NCBI GenBank assembly: GCA_013140495.1
Contig: JABFSR010000166.1
Location: forward strand, 1 to 43,622
Length of the DNA: 43,622 bases
Source of the DNA: Verrucomicrobiota bacterium
GTDB lineage: Bacteria > Verrucomicrobiota > Verrucomicrobiia > Limisphaerales > JADLHS01
Reading direction: 5' to 3'
A model generated the notes under the pieces. The model had not been told where the DNA came from. It worked only from the letters and a program-made list of their open reading frames with translations, and made no database searches. Positions 31,230 to 41,200 of this stretch are shown in pieces; position 1 is the stretch's first letter, and each line of letters begins with the position of its first letter. Position numbers and translations under genes: made by a program.

Positions 31230-34200
31230 ATGAAAAGAATCCTGACCTTCATTTTGCTCGTGCTTTGCCTCACCTCGACGCGAAGCAGTGCAGCAACCGA
31301 CGACGAAGGCTTCGTTTCCATCTTTAACGGCAAAGATATGACCGGCTGGGATGGCAAACCTGGCTGGTGGAATGTCGAGGACGGTGCTCTCACGGCACAA
31401 AGCACTCTGGAGAAACCATGCCCCAAAGCCAATTACCTCATCTGGCGCGGCGGGCAACCGGCGGACTTTGAGTTGCGACTGCGCTTCCGGTTGACCGGTG
31501 GCAATTCTGGTATCCAAATCCGCAGTCGCGAAGTGCCCGATTGGGACACGAGCGGTTATCAAGCAGACATGGACGCTGAGGACCAATACACCGGCGGGGT
31601 TTATGAACACACGCGCGGGGTGATTGCGCCGCGCGGGCAAAGCGTCGTCATCGCACCCGATGGCGCAAGACAAGTCACAGCTCTCGGCGATCCTGCGGAG
31701 CTTCGGAAAAAGTGGAAACTGGATGAATGGAACGATTACCGGATCGTCGCGCGTGGCAGCGAAATCAAACTGTGGATCAACGGAGTTTTGACGGCACAGG
31801 CAAACGATCATCAGACCAATGTGGCCGCCCGCAGGGGCATCATCGCACTCCAAATGCACCCCGGTCCGCCGATGAAAGTTCAGTTCAAGGACATCCGGCT
31901 TAAAACGTTTGCCGAGACTACGACAGACGAAGCCAAGCCGGCGCTTCGTGAGCCGACCGCAACTCCAGCAGACCAATTAAAAGTCGCCAAGGATTTCAAA
32001 GTTGAGTTGCTCTATTCGCCGCCCAAGACACAAGGTTCGTGGGTTAGCATGTGTGTGGATCCGAAGGGTCGCATGATCGTCTGCGATCAATACGACCTCG
32101 GTTTGTACCGCGTCACGCCGCCGCCCATCGGTGGTCCAGCCGAGGCGACCAAAGTTGAAAAGATCAACGTGGAGTTGAGCGGCGCGCAGGGTTTGCTGTG
32201 GGCTTTCGACAGCCTCTACGTAATGGTCAGCAAAAACGGAAAGTTCGACAGCGGCCTTTACCGCGTGCGTGACACCAACGGCGACGACCAACTCGACAAC
32301 GTGGAACTGCTGCGTCCGTTGGAAGGCGGCGGCGATCACGGCTGGCACGCATTGCTGGCGGGACCTGACGGAAAATCCATCTATGTCGTAGCCGGCAACG
32401 CGACGAAGGTTCGCAAACCCGAGCAATCGCGCGTGCCCCTGATCTGGAGCGAGGATCATTTGTTGCCCCGCATGCCGGATGCGCGTGGGTTCATGACCGA
32501 TGTCCTTGCGCCGGGCGGATGCTTTTATCGCGTTGACCCAGATGGCAAGAACTGGGAACTCATCTCGAACGGTTTCCGCAATCCCTACGATGCAGCATTC
32601 AATCGCTACGGCGATCTGCTGACCTTTGACGCCGACATGGAGTGGGACATGAACACGCCATGGTATAGACCTACGCGTGTCTGCCTGGTGACCAGTGGCA
32701 GTGAGTTCGGGTGGCGCAATGGCGCAGGCAAGTGGCCGGCTTATTACGCAGATAGCTTGCCTGCGGTTCTCGACATCGGGCCCGGTTCGCCCGTCGGCAT
32801 GACATTCGGCTATGGAGCGAAATTTCCCGCGCGCTACCAGGAAGCGCTGTTCCTTCCCGACTGGAGTTACGGTCGCATGTATGCGGCGCATCTGACCGCC
32901 GATGGCGCGGCGTACAAGGGCGAGTTTGAACTCATCATGAGCGGCACGCCGCTGCCGACCACGGACATCGTTGTCAGTCCGAATGACGGCGCGATGTATT
33001 TCGTGACCGGCGGCTGGCGCATTCAGACCGGACTGTATCGCGTTACTTACATGGGCAAGGAATCCACTGCACCGTCCCGAACGGAGGATCGTGGTGCCAA
33101 GCTGCGGGCGCTTCGGCTCAAGCTGGAGGGATTTCACGGTCATCAAGACCCGCAGGCGGTGAAAACGCTCTGGCCGTATCTCGATCACCCGGACCGTTAC
33201 ATCCGATTCGCGGCGCGCGTTGCCTTGGAATGGCAAGACCCGAGCCAGTGGCGCGAAAAGGCTTTGAACGAAACCAAAGCTCCCTCCGCCCTGACGGCGT
33301 TGCTCGCGCTCGTCCGCGTGAGTGCGCGCGACCCATTTCATCGCCAGCCCACTGACCCGAAGCCTGACTTGGCGTTGTTGGGACGCGTGCTGACAGCGCT
33401 GGATCGCATCGAATGGCGAAAACTCTCCGACGCGCAACGGGTCGAATTGATGCGTGTTTATTCAGTAGCTTTCACCCGCTTGGATAGGCCGGACGAAGCC
33501 AACCGCGCACGACTTGTGGCGAAGTTCGATTCACTCTTCCCCGCCACCACACGTGAATTGAACGCCGAACTTTGTCAGATGCTGGCGTATCTCCAATCAC
33601 CGTCAATTCCCGCCAAAGCCCTCGCGCTCGTGGATCGCGCACCGACACAGGAGGAACAGATCGAATACATCAAGGCACTGCGTGTGGTGCGGACAGGTTG
33701 GACGCTGCAACTTCGCGAAACTTACTTCAGGTGGTTCATCAAGGCGGGCGGCTATCGAGGCGGTGCGAGTTTTGCAGGCTTCATGAAGCTCATCAAAAAC
33801 GACGCTGTCGCAACCCTGACCGAAACGGAGAAGACTCAACTGAAAGCCATTCTCGAAGCGAAGCCCGTGACGAAGACGCCGCTGCAAGTCATGCAAGAAG
33901 GACTCACTGGTCATTCATACGTGAAGGATTGGACGGTGGCCGAACTCGCCCCGCTCGCTGAAGGCAGATTACAGAATCGGGGTTTTGAACGAGGTCGCAA
34001 ATTATTCGGCGCGTTGGGTTGTTTCGCTTGTCACCGATTTGCAAACGAGGGAGGAGCCGTTGGTCCGGACCTCACAGGTGCCGGCGGCCGATTCAGTCCG
34101 CGCGATTTGCTGGAATCCATCATCGAGCCGAGCAAGACGGTCAGCGACCTCTATGCGCCCATCGTGATCACGTTGACCGATGACGAGACGCTTACAGGAC

Positions 34201-34478
34201 AAATTGTTTATCTTGGGACGGACACCGTTCAACTCAGCACCGATATGTTGAACCCCGGCGAAACAACAAAGATTGATCGCAAGCAGATCAAGTCCATCGA
34301 ACCTTCCAAGGTTTCACCAATGCCGCAAGGGTTGCTGAATCAATTGGACGAGGACGAGGTGCTTGACCTGCTCGCCTATATCATTGCCGGTGGCAAGCCA
34401 GATAACCGAATGTTTGGTTCAGCCGCGACAGATCGCTCGCGCGGTAAAGCAAAAGCTCAGGGCGCTTCGACAAATTAG
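31230..34478 (+). CDS. Secreted DUF1080 - PVC beta-propeller - HEAT - cytochrome c protein
   Basis: The ATG at 31230 gives 1082 residues with a signal peptide (MKRILTFILLVLCLTSTRSS). Residues about 27-228 are a DUF1080 (3-keto-disaccharide hydrolase, concanavalin-like) domain: FVSIFNGKDMTGWDG, NYLIWRGGQPADFELRLRF, GNSGIQIRSR and the end VQFKDIRLKTF. Residues about 250-610 are a PVC-type glucose/sorbosone-dehydrogenase-like propeller with NGFRNPYDAAFNRYGDLLTF. Residues about 620-920 are HEAT-like helices. The haem c site CFACH lies at 931-935 (bases from 34020), followed by GPDLTG, LLESIIEPSKTVSDLY and MPQGL, where a Met may be the second haem ligand. The predicted role is periplasmic sugar oxidation with electron transfer through haem c; the substrate is unknown. 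Confidence 0.88.
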   Translation: MKRILTFILLVLCLTSTRSSAATDDEGFVSIFNGKDMTGWDGKPGWWNVEDGALTAQSTLEKPCPKANYLIWRGGQPADFELRLRFRLTGGNSGIQIRSREVPDWDTSGYQADMDAEDQYTGGVYEHTRGVIAPRGQSVVIAPDGARQVTALGDPAELRKKWKLDEWNDYRIVARGSEIKLWINGVLTAQANDHQTNVAARRGIIALQMHPGPPMKVQFKDIRLKTFAETTTDEAKPALREPTATPADQLKVAKDFKVELLYSPPKTQGSWVSMCVDPKGRMIVCDQYDLGLYRVTPPPIGGPAEATKVEKINVELSGAQGLLWAFDSLYVMVSKNGKFDSGLYRVRDTNGDDQLDNVELLRPLEGGGDHGWHALLAGPDGKSIYVVAGNATKVRKPEQSRVPLIWSEDHLLPRMPDARGFMTDVLAPGGCFYRVDPDGKNWELISNGFRNPYDAAFNRYGDLLTFDADMEWDMNTPWYRPTRVCLVTSGSEFGWRNGAGKWPAYYADSLPAVLDIGPGSPVGMTFGYGAKFPARYQEALFLPDWSYGRMYAAHLTADGAAYKGEFELIMSGTPLPTTDIVVSPNDGAMYFVTGGWRIQTGLYRVTYMGKESTAPSRTEDRGAKLRALRLKLEGFHGHQDPQAVKTLWPYLDHPDRYIRFAARVALEWQDPSQWREKALNETKAPSALTALLALVRVSARDPFHRQPTDPKPDLALLGRVLTALDRIEWRKLSDAQRVELMRVYSVAFTRLDRPDEANRARLVAKFDSLFPATTRELNAELCQMLAYLQSPSIPAKALALVDRAPTQEEQIEYIKALRVVRTGWTLQLRETYFRWFIKAGGYRGGASFAGFMKLIKNDAVATLTETEKTQLKAILEAKPVTKTPLQVMQEGLTGHSYVKDWTVAELAPLAEGRLQNRGFERGRKLFGALGCFACHRFANEGGAVGPDLTGAGGRFSPRDLLESIIEPSKTVSDLYAPIVITLTDDETLTGQIVYLGTDTVQLSTDMLNPGETTKIDRKQIKSIEPSKVSPMPQGLLNQLDEDEVLDLLAYIIAGGKPDNRMFGSAATDRSRGKAKAQGASTN

Positions 34479-34500
34479 GCCACAGAAAAACAGGCTTTGA

Positions 34501-37500
34501 ATGAATCAAGCTCACTTGCCAACCACAGGGCGATCCTTTTGGTTGAAGCTGATCGCTTGCGTTGGCCTGTGGTTCGCCCTCATCGTTTCCGCTGCCGCCA
34601 AACCCGACGAAATCCGCGTGCTGATCGTAACCGGAATAGATATTGCCGCGCACGAATGGCAAAAAACGACTCCGGCCATCAAGGCAGAACTGGGAAAGGA
34701 TTCGCGGATGAAGGTCGAAGTTTTGGATGACCCCTACCGGCTGGAGGCGACGGACCTGTCCAAACACGACGTTGTATTTCTTCATTTCAACAACTGGGAG
34801 AAACCAGACCCCAGTGAAAAATCAAAGGCTGACCTTAAGAAGTTTGTGGAGCAAGGCGGCGGATTGTTCGTGCTGCACTTTGCTTCCGGCGCGTTCTCGA
34901 ACTGGACCGAATTCCCCGCGCTAGCCGGCAAGATATGGGACCGCAAGAACACTCATGATCCGCGCGGACCGTTCCAGGTTCGCATCGTCAACGCCGACCA
35001 CCCCATCACCCAAGGCTTGACCGTGTTCGACACGGACGATGAGCTTTACACCGGGCTCACTGGCAACAAACCAGTTGAGTTGCTGGCTGCGGCGAAATCG
35101 AAGATGACTCAATCCGATCAGCCGATGGCGTTCGTCCATACATTTGGCAAGGGTCGCATTTTTCACACACCGCTCGGCCACGATGTTCGTGCGATTCAGA
35201 CGCCAAGCACAGCGGAATTGATCCGCCGTGGCTGCGCATGGGTGGCGGGCCGTGATCCGTTGCCGGCGGAAATGGCGGCCAAACATTTCACCCTCCCAGC
35301 CGGCTTCGAGTTTCACCTGGTGGCAGCAGAGCCGGACATCATCAACCCGATGACAATGTGCGTGGATGAGCTCGGTGTTATCTTTGCCACCGAAGCCCAT
35401 ACCTATCGTTGGGGCATGAACGGCTCGCCGTTCAACCCGCCCAGCAATCCGATCAAGCGCATCACGCTCGGCCCGGATGGCCGCGCAGCAAGCACGGTGG
35501 TGGTTGCGGATGGTTTTGCAGATCCGGTCATCGGCATCTGCGCACGTGCCGGGAAAATCTACGCCACCTGTCTGAACGAACTGTTCTCGATGGATATTGG
35601 CCCGGATGGAAAAGGCGTGAATCGCAAGCTGCTGGTAAAGGATGCCGCCACGGAGTGGAATCCATTCGGCATGTATCGAGTCCAGATCGGGCCCGACGAC
35701 CGGCTCTGGCTTAGCATCGCCGATCACCCACGCGGCCGACCGGTCGAACTCACGGGCTCGGACGGGCGCCAGGTCCGGTTGAATGGCAAGAGCGGCGGCA
35801 TGGTTCGATGCAAGTTGGACGGTTCAGAATTGGAAATCGCAACTCAAGGATTACGCGCGCCATACGCCTTCGACATTGATCCTTGGGGTCACCTCTGGTA
35901 CATCAGCAACGGCGAGGGCAGCCCCAACATTTTTGTCCACGTCATCCCCGGCATGGATTACGGCTATGCTTCGCGGAAGCTCTCGTATGGTTGGTTGGCT
36001 GGCGCAGAGCCGCTCTCTCCTCCCGTGCGTGACATGGGCGCTGGCGCGAACACCTCCGCCCTGCACTACTATTCGTCCATGCTTCCTCAAGCATACTGGG
36101 GCGATATTCTCATCAGCAACTGGGGCAGTCATGGCCAGGGTTCGCGCAACCGCATGGTCAGTCGTTTCCGGCGAGCGAAAGCTGGCGTCTCGCGCATCGG
36201 CACGGCGGACACGGAACTGACCGAGGCTTCACCATTCCTCACAACCAGCGACCCGATGTTCCGTCCCACCGGAATGGTGCTGGCACCCGACGGCGGCCTT
36301 TATCTCATTGATTGGCATGGCCAGGATGATGAGAACGACAAGAGCGGTCGCATCTTCAAAATCACGTACAGCGGCGGCGACAAATCAGAGGCCATTGAAA
36401 TACCGACGCCCGGGGCCATCGCCCGGCTGAAACCCGCCGCGCTTGTTCCCTTGCTGAGTCATTCGAATCACCTGGTCCGCGAACTGGCAGAACGCGCGCT
36501 GGTCAAAACCGGATCGTTCGCCTTGAAGCCTCTGGGCCGTATCGTGGTCAAGGGAGATGCCTTTGCCGCCGCCAACGCGGTTTGGACCCTCGTGCGAATG
36601 GACAGTGCTGGCGCGGCCAAGACAATGGCTGGCGCGTTGAAGCACACCGACGCACGCGTCCGCGCTCACGCATTGCGCCAGTTGCGTCAGGCCACCGGAC
36701 TTAAACTCGGCGACACCGCGAGTTTGAGCCACTCATCAATTCTCTCACCCAGATTCAGTCGCGAACGATTGACCAAGCTCGCAACGCCTTTGCTCAAAGA
36801 CCCCGATGCGGAGGTGCGCGTCGAAGCCGCGCTTTGCTTCGTCTCCCCGGTCGCAGTCGGCGAAGCGCTGCTCCGCGCGCTCGAAGTGACGCATGATCGC
36901 CGTCTCCGCTATCAAATCGGTCTGGAACTGGCGCGGCGCGGCGATGCCGCTTCCCTGAAACAACTCTGGCAGCGCGACGATGTCGAAGACAAACGCGTTG
37001 CGCTCATCGCCATGGAAAACGCGCGTTATGAGAACACGCCGCTCGCGGAACTGGCAAACGAACTCGCCGTGCAAGATTTTCCAACCCGGTTCAAGCTGCT
37101 CGTCAAACTTGGAGGAAGCATCAAGGCTGGCGACGCAGATGCCACGTTGTTTCTCGATCGCCTGGAAAGCGGCGAACTGCGATTGACCGGTGCGGAAGCA
37201 GAGCTTCAGGCGCTGCACCTGATCGAGGCGGTTGCGCCCAAGCAACTGCCGGTGAAATTTCTTCTCGCCTGTTTGCAGAGTGACAACGCACTGGTCCAAA
37301 GTGAGGCGCTTCTCATTGTGCGACAGCGGGCGCTGGCGGACCCGGCTTGCCGCGCAGCGGTGCGAAAAATCGCTCGCGACGGCACGCTTGGCGACGTGCA
37401 GTTGGAAGCGATTTTCACCTTGGGCGTGGCGGACACAAGCCTGAGCAAGGACGACTGGCTCGCGTGGGTCAAACATCCTTCAAAGCGCGTCGTGACTACG

Positions 37501-38148
37501 GCACTACGAGCATTGCGCCAATCCGCGCGCCCGCCGGAGTTGGTCCAGGTCGTGATGGACGCCGCTTCTGTCCGTGCCAAGGATGATGCCGACATTGCCC
37601 AGGAACTTGACCTGACGCTGCGGATGCTGGGAGTGTCGGCCGCGCGATTGGATCAACTAAAGTTAAAGCTGCCTGGTCGGAAAGATAAATCCACCCTGGC
37701 CGGAGCGGTCTTGGGACGGCTCGCCAACGCTTCACCCACGCTGGGGCGATTAAGTTTCTCTGCGGGACTAACCTCCTGCACCAAGTGCCATTCGGTCCGC
37801 GCGGACATCGTCAAATCTGGCCCACTGTTATCCGAAATCGGCACTGCCACCCAGCCGCAATACCTGGTTGAATCCATTCTCGAACCGAGCAAGATCATCA
37901 AGACCGGTTTCCTGAGCGAACATATCGAAACTCGCGACGACAGGGAATTCACCGGTCTGGTGCAGGCTGATGGCGACCGATTGACCATAATCTCATCCGC
38001 CGACGAGAAGGTCAGCCTGCATCTGAGTCAAGTGAGGAGGCGGGATACCAGCAGCCTTTCGTTCATGCCGGAAGGATTGGAAGGTGCCATGACCGAGTCG
38101 GAGTTGGCTGACGTGGTGGCCTATCTCATTTCGCTGAAGGCGAAGTAG
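34501..38148 (+). CDS. Secreted ThuA - PVC beta-propeller - HEAT - cytochrome c protein
   Basis: The 1215 residues begin with a signal peptide (about 1-33, ending VSAAAKP). A ThuA domain follows at about 35-250: DEIRVLIVTGIDIAAHEWQK, FVEQGGGLFVLHFASGAFSN and AFVHTFGKGRIFHTPLGHDV. The propeller spans about 260-620, with GLRAPYAFDIDPWGHLWYIS and FRPTGMVLAPDGGLYLIDWH. HEAT-like repeats run over about 640-1050. The haem c motif CTKCH is at 1093-1097, then LVESILEPSKIIKTGF and FMPEGLEG. The C-terminal part is clearly homologous to the upstream giant protein, but the N-terminal sugar domain is different. It starts 22 bases after that gene, so both are probably expressed together. Confidence 0.88.
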   Translation: MNQAHLPTTGRSFWLKLIACVGLWFALIVSAAAKPDEIRVLIVTGIDIAAHEWQKTTPAIKAELGKDSRMKVEVLDDPYRLEATDLSKHDVVFLHFNNWEKPDPSEKSKADLKKFVEQGGGLFVLHFASGAFSNWTEFPALAGKIWDRKNTHDPRGPFQVRIVNADHPITQGLTVFDTDDELYTGLTGNKPVELLAAAKSKMTQSDQPMAFVHTFGKGRIFHTPLGHDVRAIQTPSTAELIRRGCAWVAGRDPLPAEMAAKHFTLPAGFEFHLVAAEPDIINPMTMCVDELGVIFATEAHTYRWGMNGSPFNPPSNPIKRITLGPDGRAASTVVVADGFADPVIGICARAGKIYATCLNELFSMDIGPDGKGVNRKLLVKDAATEWNPFGMYRVQIGPDDRLWLSIADHPRGRPVELTGSDGRQVRLNGKSGGMVRCKLDGSELEIATQGLRAPYAFDIDPWGHLWYISNGEGSPNIFVHVIPGMDYGYASRKLSYGWLAGAEPLSPPVRDMGAGANTSALHYYSSMLPQAYWGDILISNWGSHGQGSRNRMVSRFRRAKAGVSRIGTADTELTEASPFLTTSDPMFRPTGMVLAPDGGLYLIDWHGQDDENDKSGRIFKITYSGGDKSEAIEIPTPGAIARLKPAALVPLLSHSNHLVRELAERALVKTGSFALKPLGRIVVKGDAFAAANAVWTLVRMDSAGAAKTMAGALKHTDARVRAHALRQLRQATGLKLGDTASLSHSSILSPRFSRERLTKLATPLLKDPDAEVRVEAALCFVSPVAVGEALLRALEVTHDRRLRYQIGLELARRGDAASLKQLWQRDDVEDKRVALIAMENARYENTPLAELANELAVQDFPTRFKLLVKLGGSIKAGDADATLFLDRLESGELRLTGAEAELQALHLIEAVAPKQLPVKFLLACLQSDNALVQSEALLIVRQRALADPACRAAVRKIARDGTLGDVQLEAIFTLGVADTSLSKDDWLAWVKHPSKRVVTTALRALRQSARPPELVQVVMDAASVRAKDDADIAQELDLTLRMLGVSAARLDQLKLKLPGRKDKSTLAGAVLGRLANASPTLGRLSFSAGLTSCTKCHSVRADIVKSGPLLSEIGTATQPQYLVESILEPSKIIKTGFLSEHIETRDDREFTGLVQADGDRLTIISSADEKVSLHLSQVRRRDTSSLSFMPEGLEGAMTESELADVVAYLISLKAK

Positions 38149-38206
38149 TGGGAGCGAAGATCAGTTTGGAAGTTGGGTTTCCACGCAGAACAAAATAGCT
38201 TTGAAA

Positions 38207-41200
38207 ATGAAATCTGAGAACAACCTTCACACTCCCTTCAAATCGCTGGCGCGGGTGCGGGCGAAGATTTGGCAATTCCATGCAACCCTCGTGCTGACCC
38301 GGGTCGCGACAGTTGTTCTTCTTTGTCTGGATTCGCGCGGGGCAATGTCAGTCGGCGGAACGACCAATCTTGTTGTACCGCTGCCCGTCGGAGAAACCGC
38401 ACTCACCGACATCGGACTCTATCAAGTCTGGTGGCAGTCTTACGGCAGCAAGCCCGAGCTGATGCCTGTGTCGTGGGTAGGCCACGCCGATGAACGCACG
38501 GGTGTTTCCTACAAGCCGTGGGGACGGGTGTTTGGCAAGCAAGCGCTATTGATCCACTCGCCGTGGCGCGTTCCGCCAGGTCGTACGTGGGCGGAGTATG
38601 AACTCGCGTTGCCGCGCGTCATGCCCATCAAACTCTCATTCGCTATTGTGATGGGGCCGGACGCGGGCGTGCCCGACAAAAGTGACGGATCCACTTTCTC
38701 CTGCTACCTGACGGCCGACGGCGCGGAGCGCGAGTTGATGCGCGAACATCAGGCCACGGACAAATGGAAACAATTCGACTTCGATCTCTCGCAACATGCC
38801 GGTAAGACAGTCAAGCTCCGCCTGCAGGTCGAACCAGGGCCGAAGAATAATCCATCCTGGGACTGGTCTTTTTTCGGCGACGCAAAGCTCACCGTCGGCA
38901 CGGGACAGAATGGGCGCGACAAATGGCTGAAGCAGTTGACTGGCACGCGCGCCTACGCCGCCACGTCGAAGGCGAGCCTGTTGGCATTAAGCAACTCGGC
39001 CAGCAACGGTGTGGTGCCGTCGAACTTGTTGCCCTGTTCCAACAAGCTGGAACGCACCGCCGACGGCTGGCGGTTCAGTTACGTCGGCGCGGATGGGCCG
39101 CTGACCTTCACTTTCAAAGCGGTCACCGGGACGCTGGATGATTTCACGGCGCAACTTGGCAAGGGTCGTCAGTTCCTGCCGGCGATGGGCGGCGGCGCGA
39201 CCGTCGCGCGGAAACGGGAGAACAGGACGGAGGAAATTCCGGCCCGCGGTGGGCGAGCAGCGGAAGTGCGTCGAGAAGGCGACACGCTGAACGTGGTGTG
39301 GGATTACGATCTGCCGGATCAGCCGCTGCGCATCGCGTGGAGTTACCGGATGCAAGGCAAGGCGCTGGTGGTTTCGGCGCGGTGCGATCAGCCTATTATC
39401 AGCCGCTTCAGTCTCGGCAACGCCGCCGCGCCTCTGCGCCGAACCCTAAACGTGCCGTATCTGCCGGGCGTGGTGAACTACCTGCCCGTTGAGGGAACTT
39501 TCGTTTGCCGTTATTTGGATTGGACTCAATCTCACGCCTCGGAATGTCCGCAAGGTGAAGCCGCCTATTACCTCACGACCGCCAGCAATCGCAATGCGCT
39601 CGTCGAGACCGGCTACATTGCCGTCTCGCCGGACGTGGGTGAAGTGTTGCCGAACATTCCACATCCGGCGTCGTCGTTCCTCGGCGTGCTGGGGCCGCGC
39701 ATCATGCTCGACATCTGGGGTCACAGCGAAGGTTCTTACGCCGGCGACGCCCGAAAGCTGCGCGAACTGAAAGACCTTGGCGTGGATCACCTCGTGATCA
39801 TCCAACACGCCTGGCAGCACTACGGTTATGATGTGAAGCTGCCGGATCACATGCCGGCCAACGCCGACCTTGGCGGCGACGACGGCATGAAGTTATTCGG
39901 CAAGGCCGCCAACGAATGCGGCTATCTCTGGGCGCTGCATGAAAACTACATTGACCTCTACCCGGACGCGCCGAGCTATGACGCCGCGGCGCGCGTGTTG
40001 CAGGCCGATGGTTCGCCGTCGCTCGGCTGGCTCAACGAAGGCACGAAAGTCCAGGCCTTCGGGATCAAGGCCACCCGCATGATCGGCTTCGCAAAACAAA
40101 ACTCGCCCGAAGCCCACGCCCGCTATGGCACGACCGCCGCCTATTTGGACGTACATACCTGCGTCCCGCCGTGGAATCAACTCGACCACGACACCGCGCA
40201 ACCGCAGGCGGCGATGCTGTCCTTGCGCGTGCAACGCGAGCCGGAGTTGTTTCAGTTCGAGCGCGACACGCACGGCGGCCCGCTGTTTGGCGAAGGCGCG
40301 AATCACTTTTATTGGGCGGGCCGATGCGATGGCGTCGAGGCGCAGGTGATTGGCGGTGAAGATCACACGCCGTTTCTCGATCTGGATTTGCTGAAGCTCC
40401 ATCCGCAAATGGTGAATCACGGCATGGGTTATTACGAACGCTGGTATCGTCGCGGCTACGGGCTTGCGTGGGGAGTGGACGCCGGCAGCCCGCGTAGCCT
40501 CGACCAATATCGTGCGCAGGAGATTGCCTACGGGCACGCGGGCTTCATCGGCAACCCGCTCCCCGACCGCGTCCAATATGTCTGGCGCGAGCACAACCTC
40601 ATGTACCCGATACAACGCCTTTACGGCACCGCGCGCCCGGTGGAAATTCTCTATCAGGTGCAGGGGCGCTACGTGACCGGCAGCGCGGCGCTCGTGGCCG
40701 GCGATACTTCGCGCCAGCGCATCCGCTACGACAGCGGGTTGACGTTGTGGGTGAATTGGAATGCCGAACCTTGGAAGGTGGAGGCGAAATCGCCGAGGCA
40801 ATACACCCTTCCCCAATGGGGCTTCCTTGCGCTCGGACCAGACACCGAAGCGTCCACTGCGCTCCACAACGGCAAGCTCGGTGATTATGCCGAGTGCCCC
40901 GAATTTGTGTTTGCCGATGCGCGCACGCACTTTGACCCGGTGGATGGCCGCGCACCAAAAGCCATTGAGCCGCGCCTCCGTGAGTTTCGGCATCTCGGCG
41001 GCAACCGCGTCTCGATCACCTACGAATGGATCGTCAACGATACGCTCGACAAGGATTTCACCTGCTACGTCCACGCCGTGAACAAGCGGGCCGCGACGGG
41101 GCAACACATCGTTTTCCAACAGGACCACGCTCTCCCGCGCCCCACGAGTCAGTGGCGAAAAGGCGACGTGATCGTGGACGGGCCATACGAGTTCAGCGTC

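Noticed and set aside
31977..33437. Long minus-strand open frame (486 codons) opposite the DUF1080-propeller gene
   Set aside because: The plus strand carries a clear multi-domain protein; the antisense product is rich in Arg, His and Val with no domain, as expected from GC-rich coding DNA read backwards.
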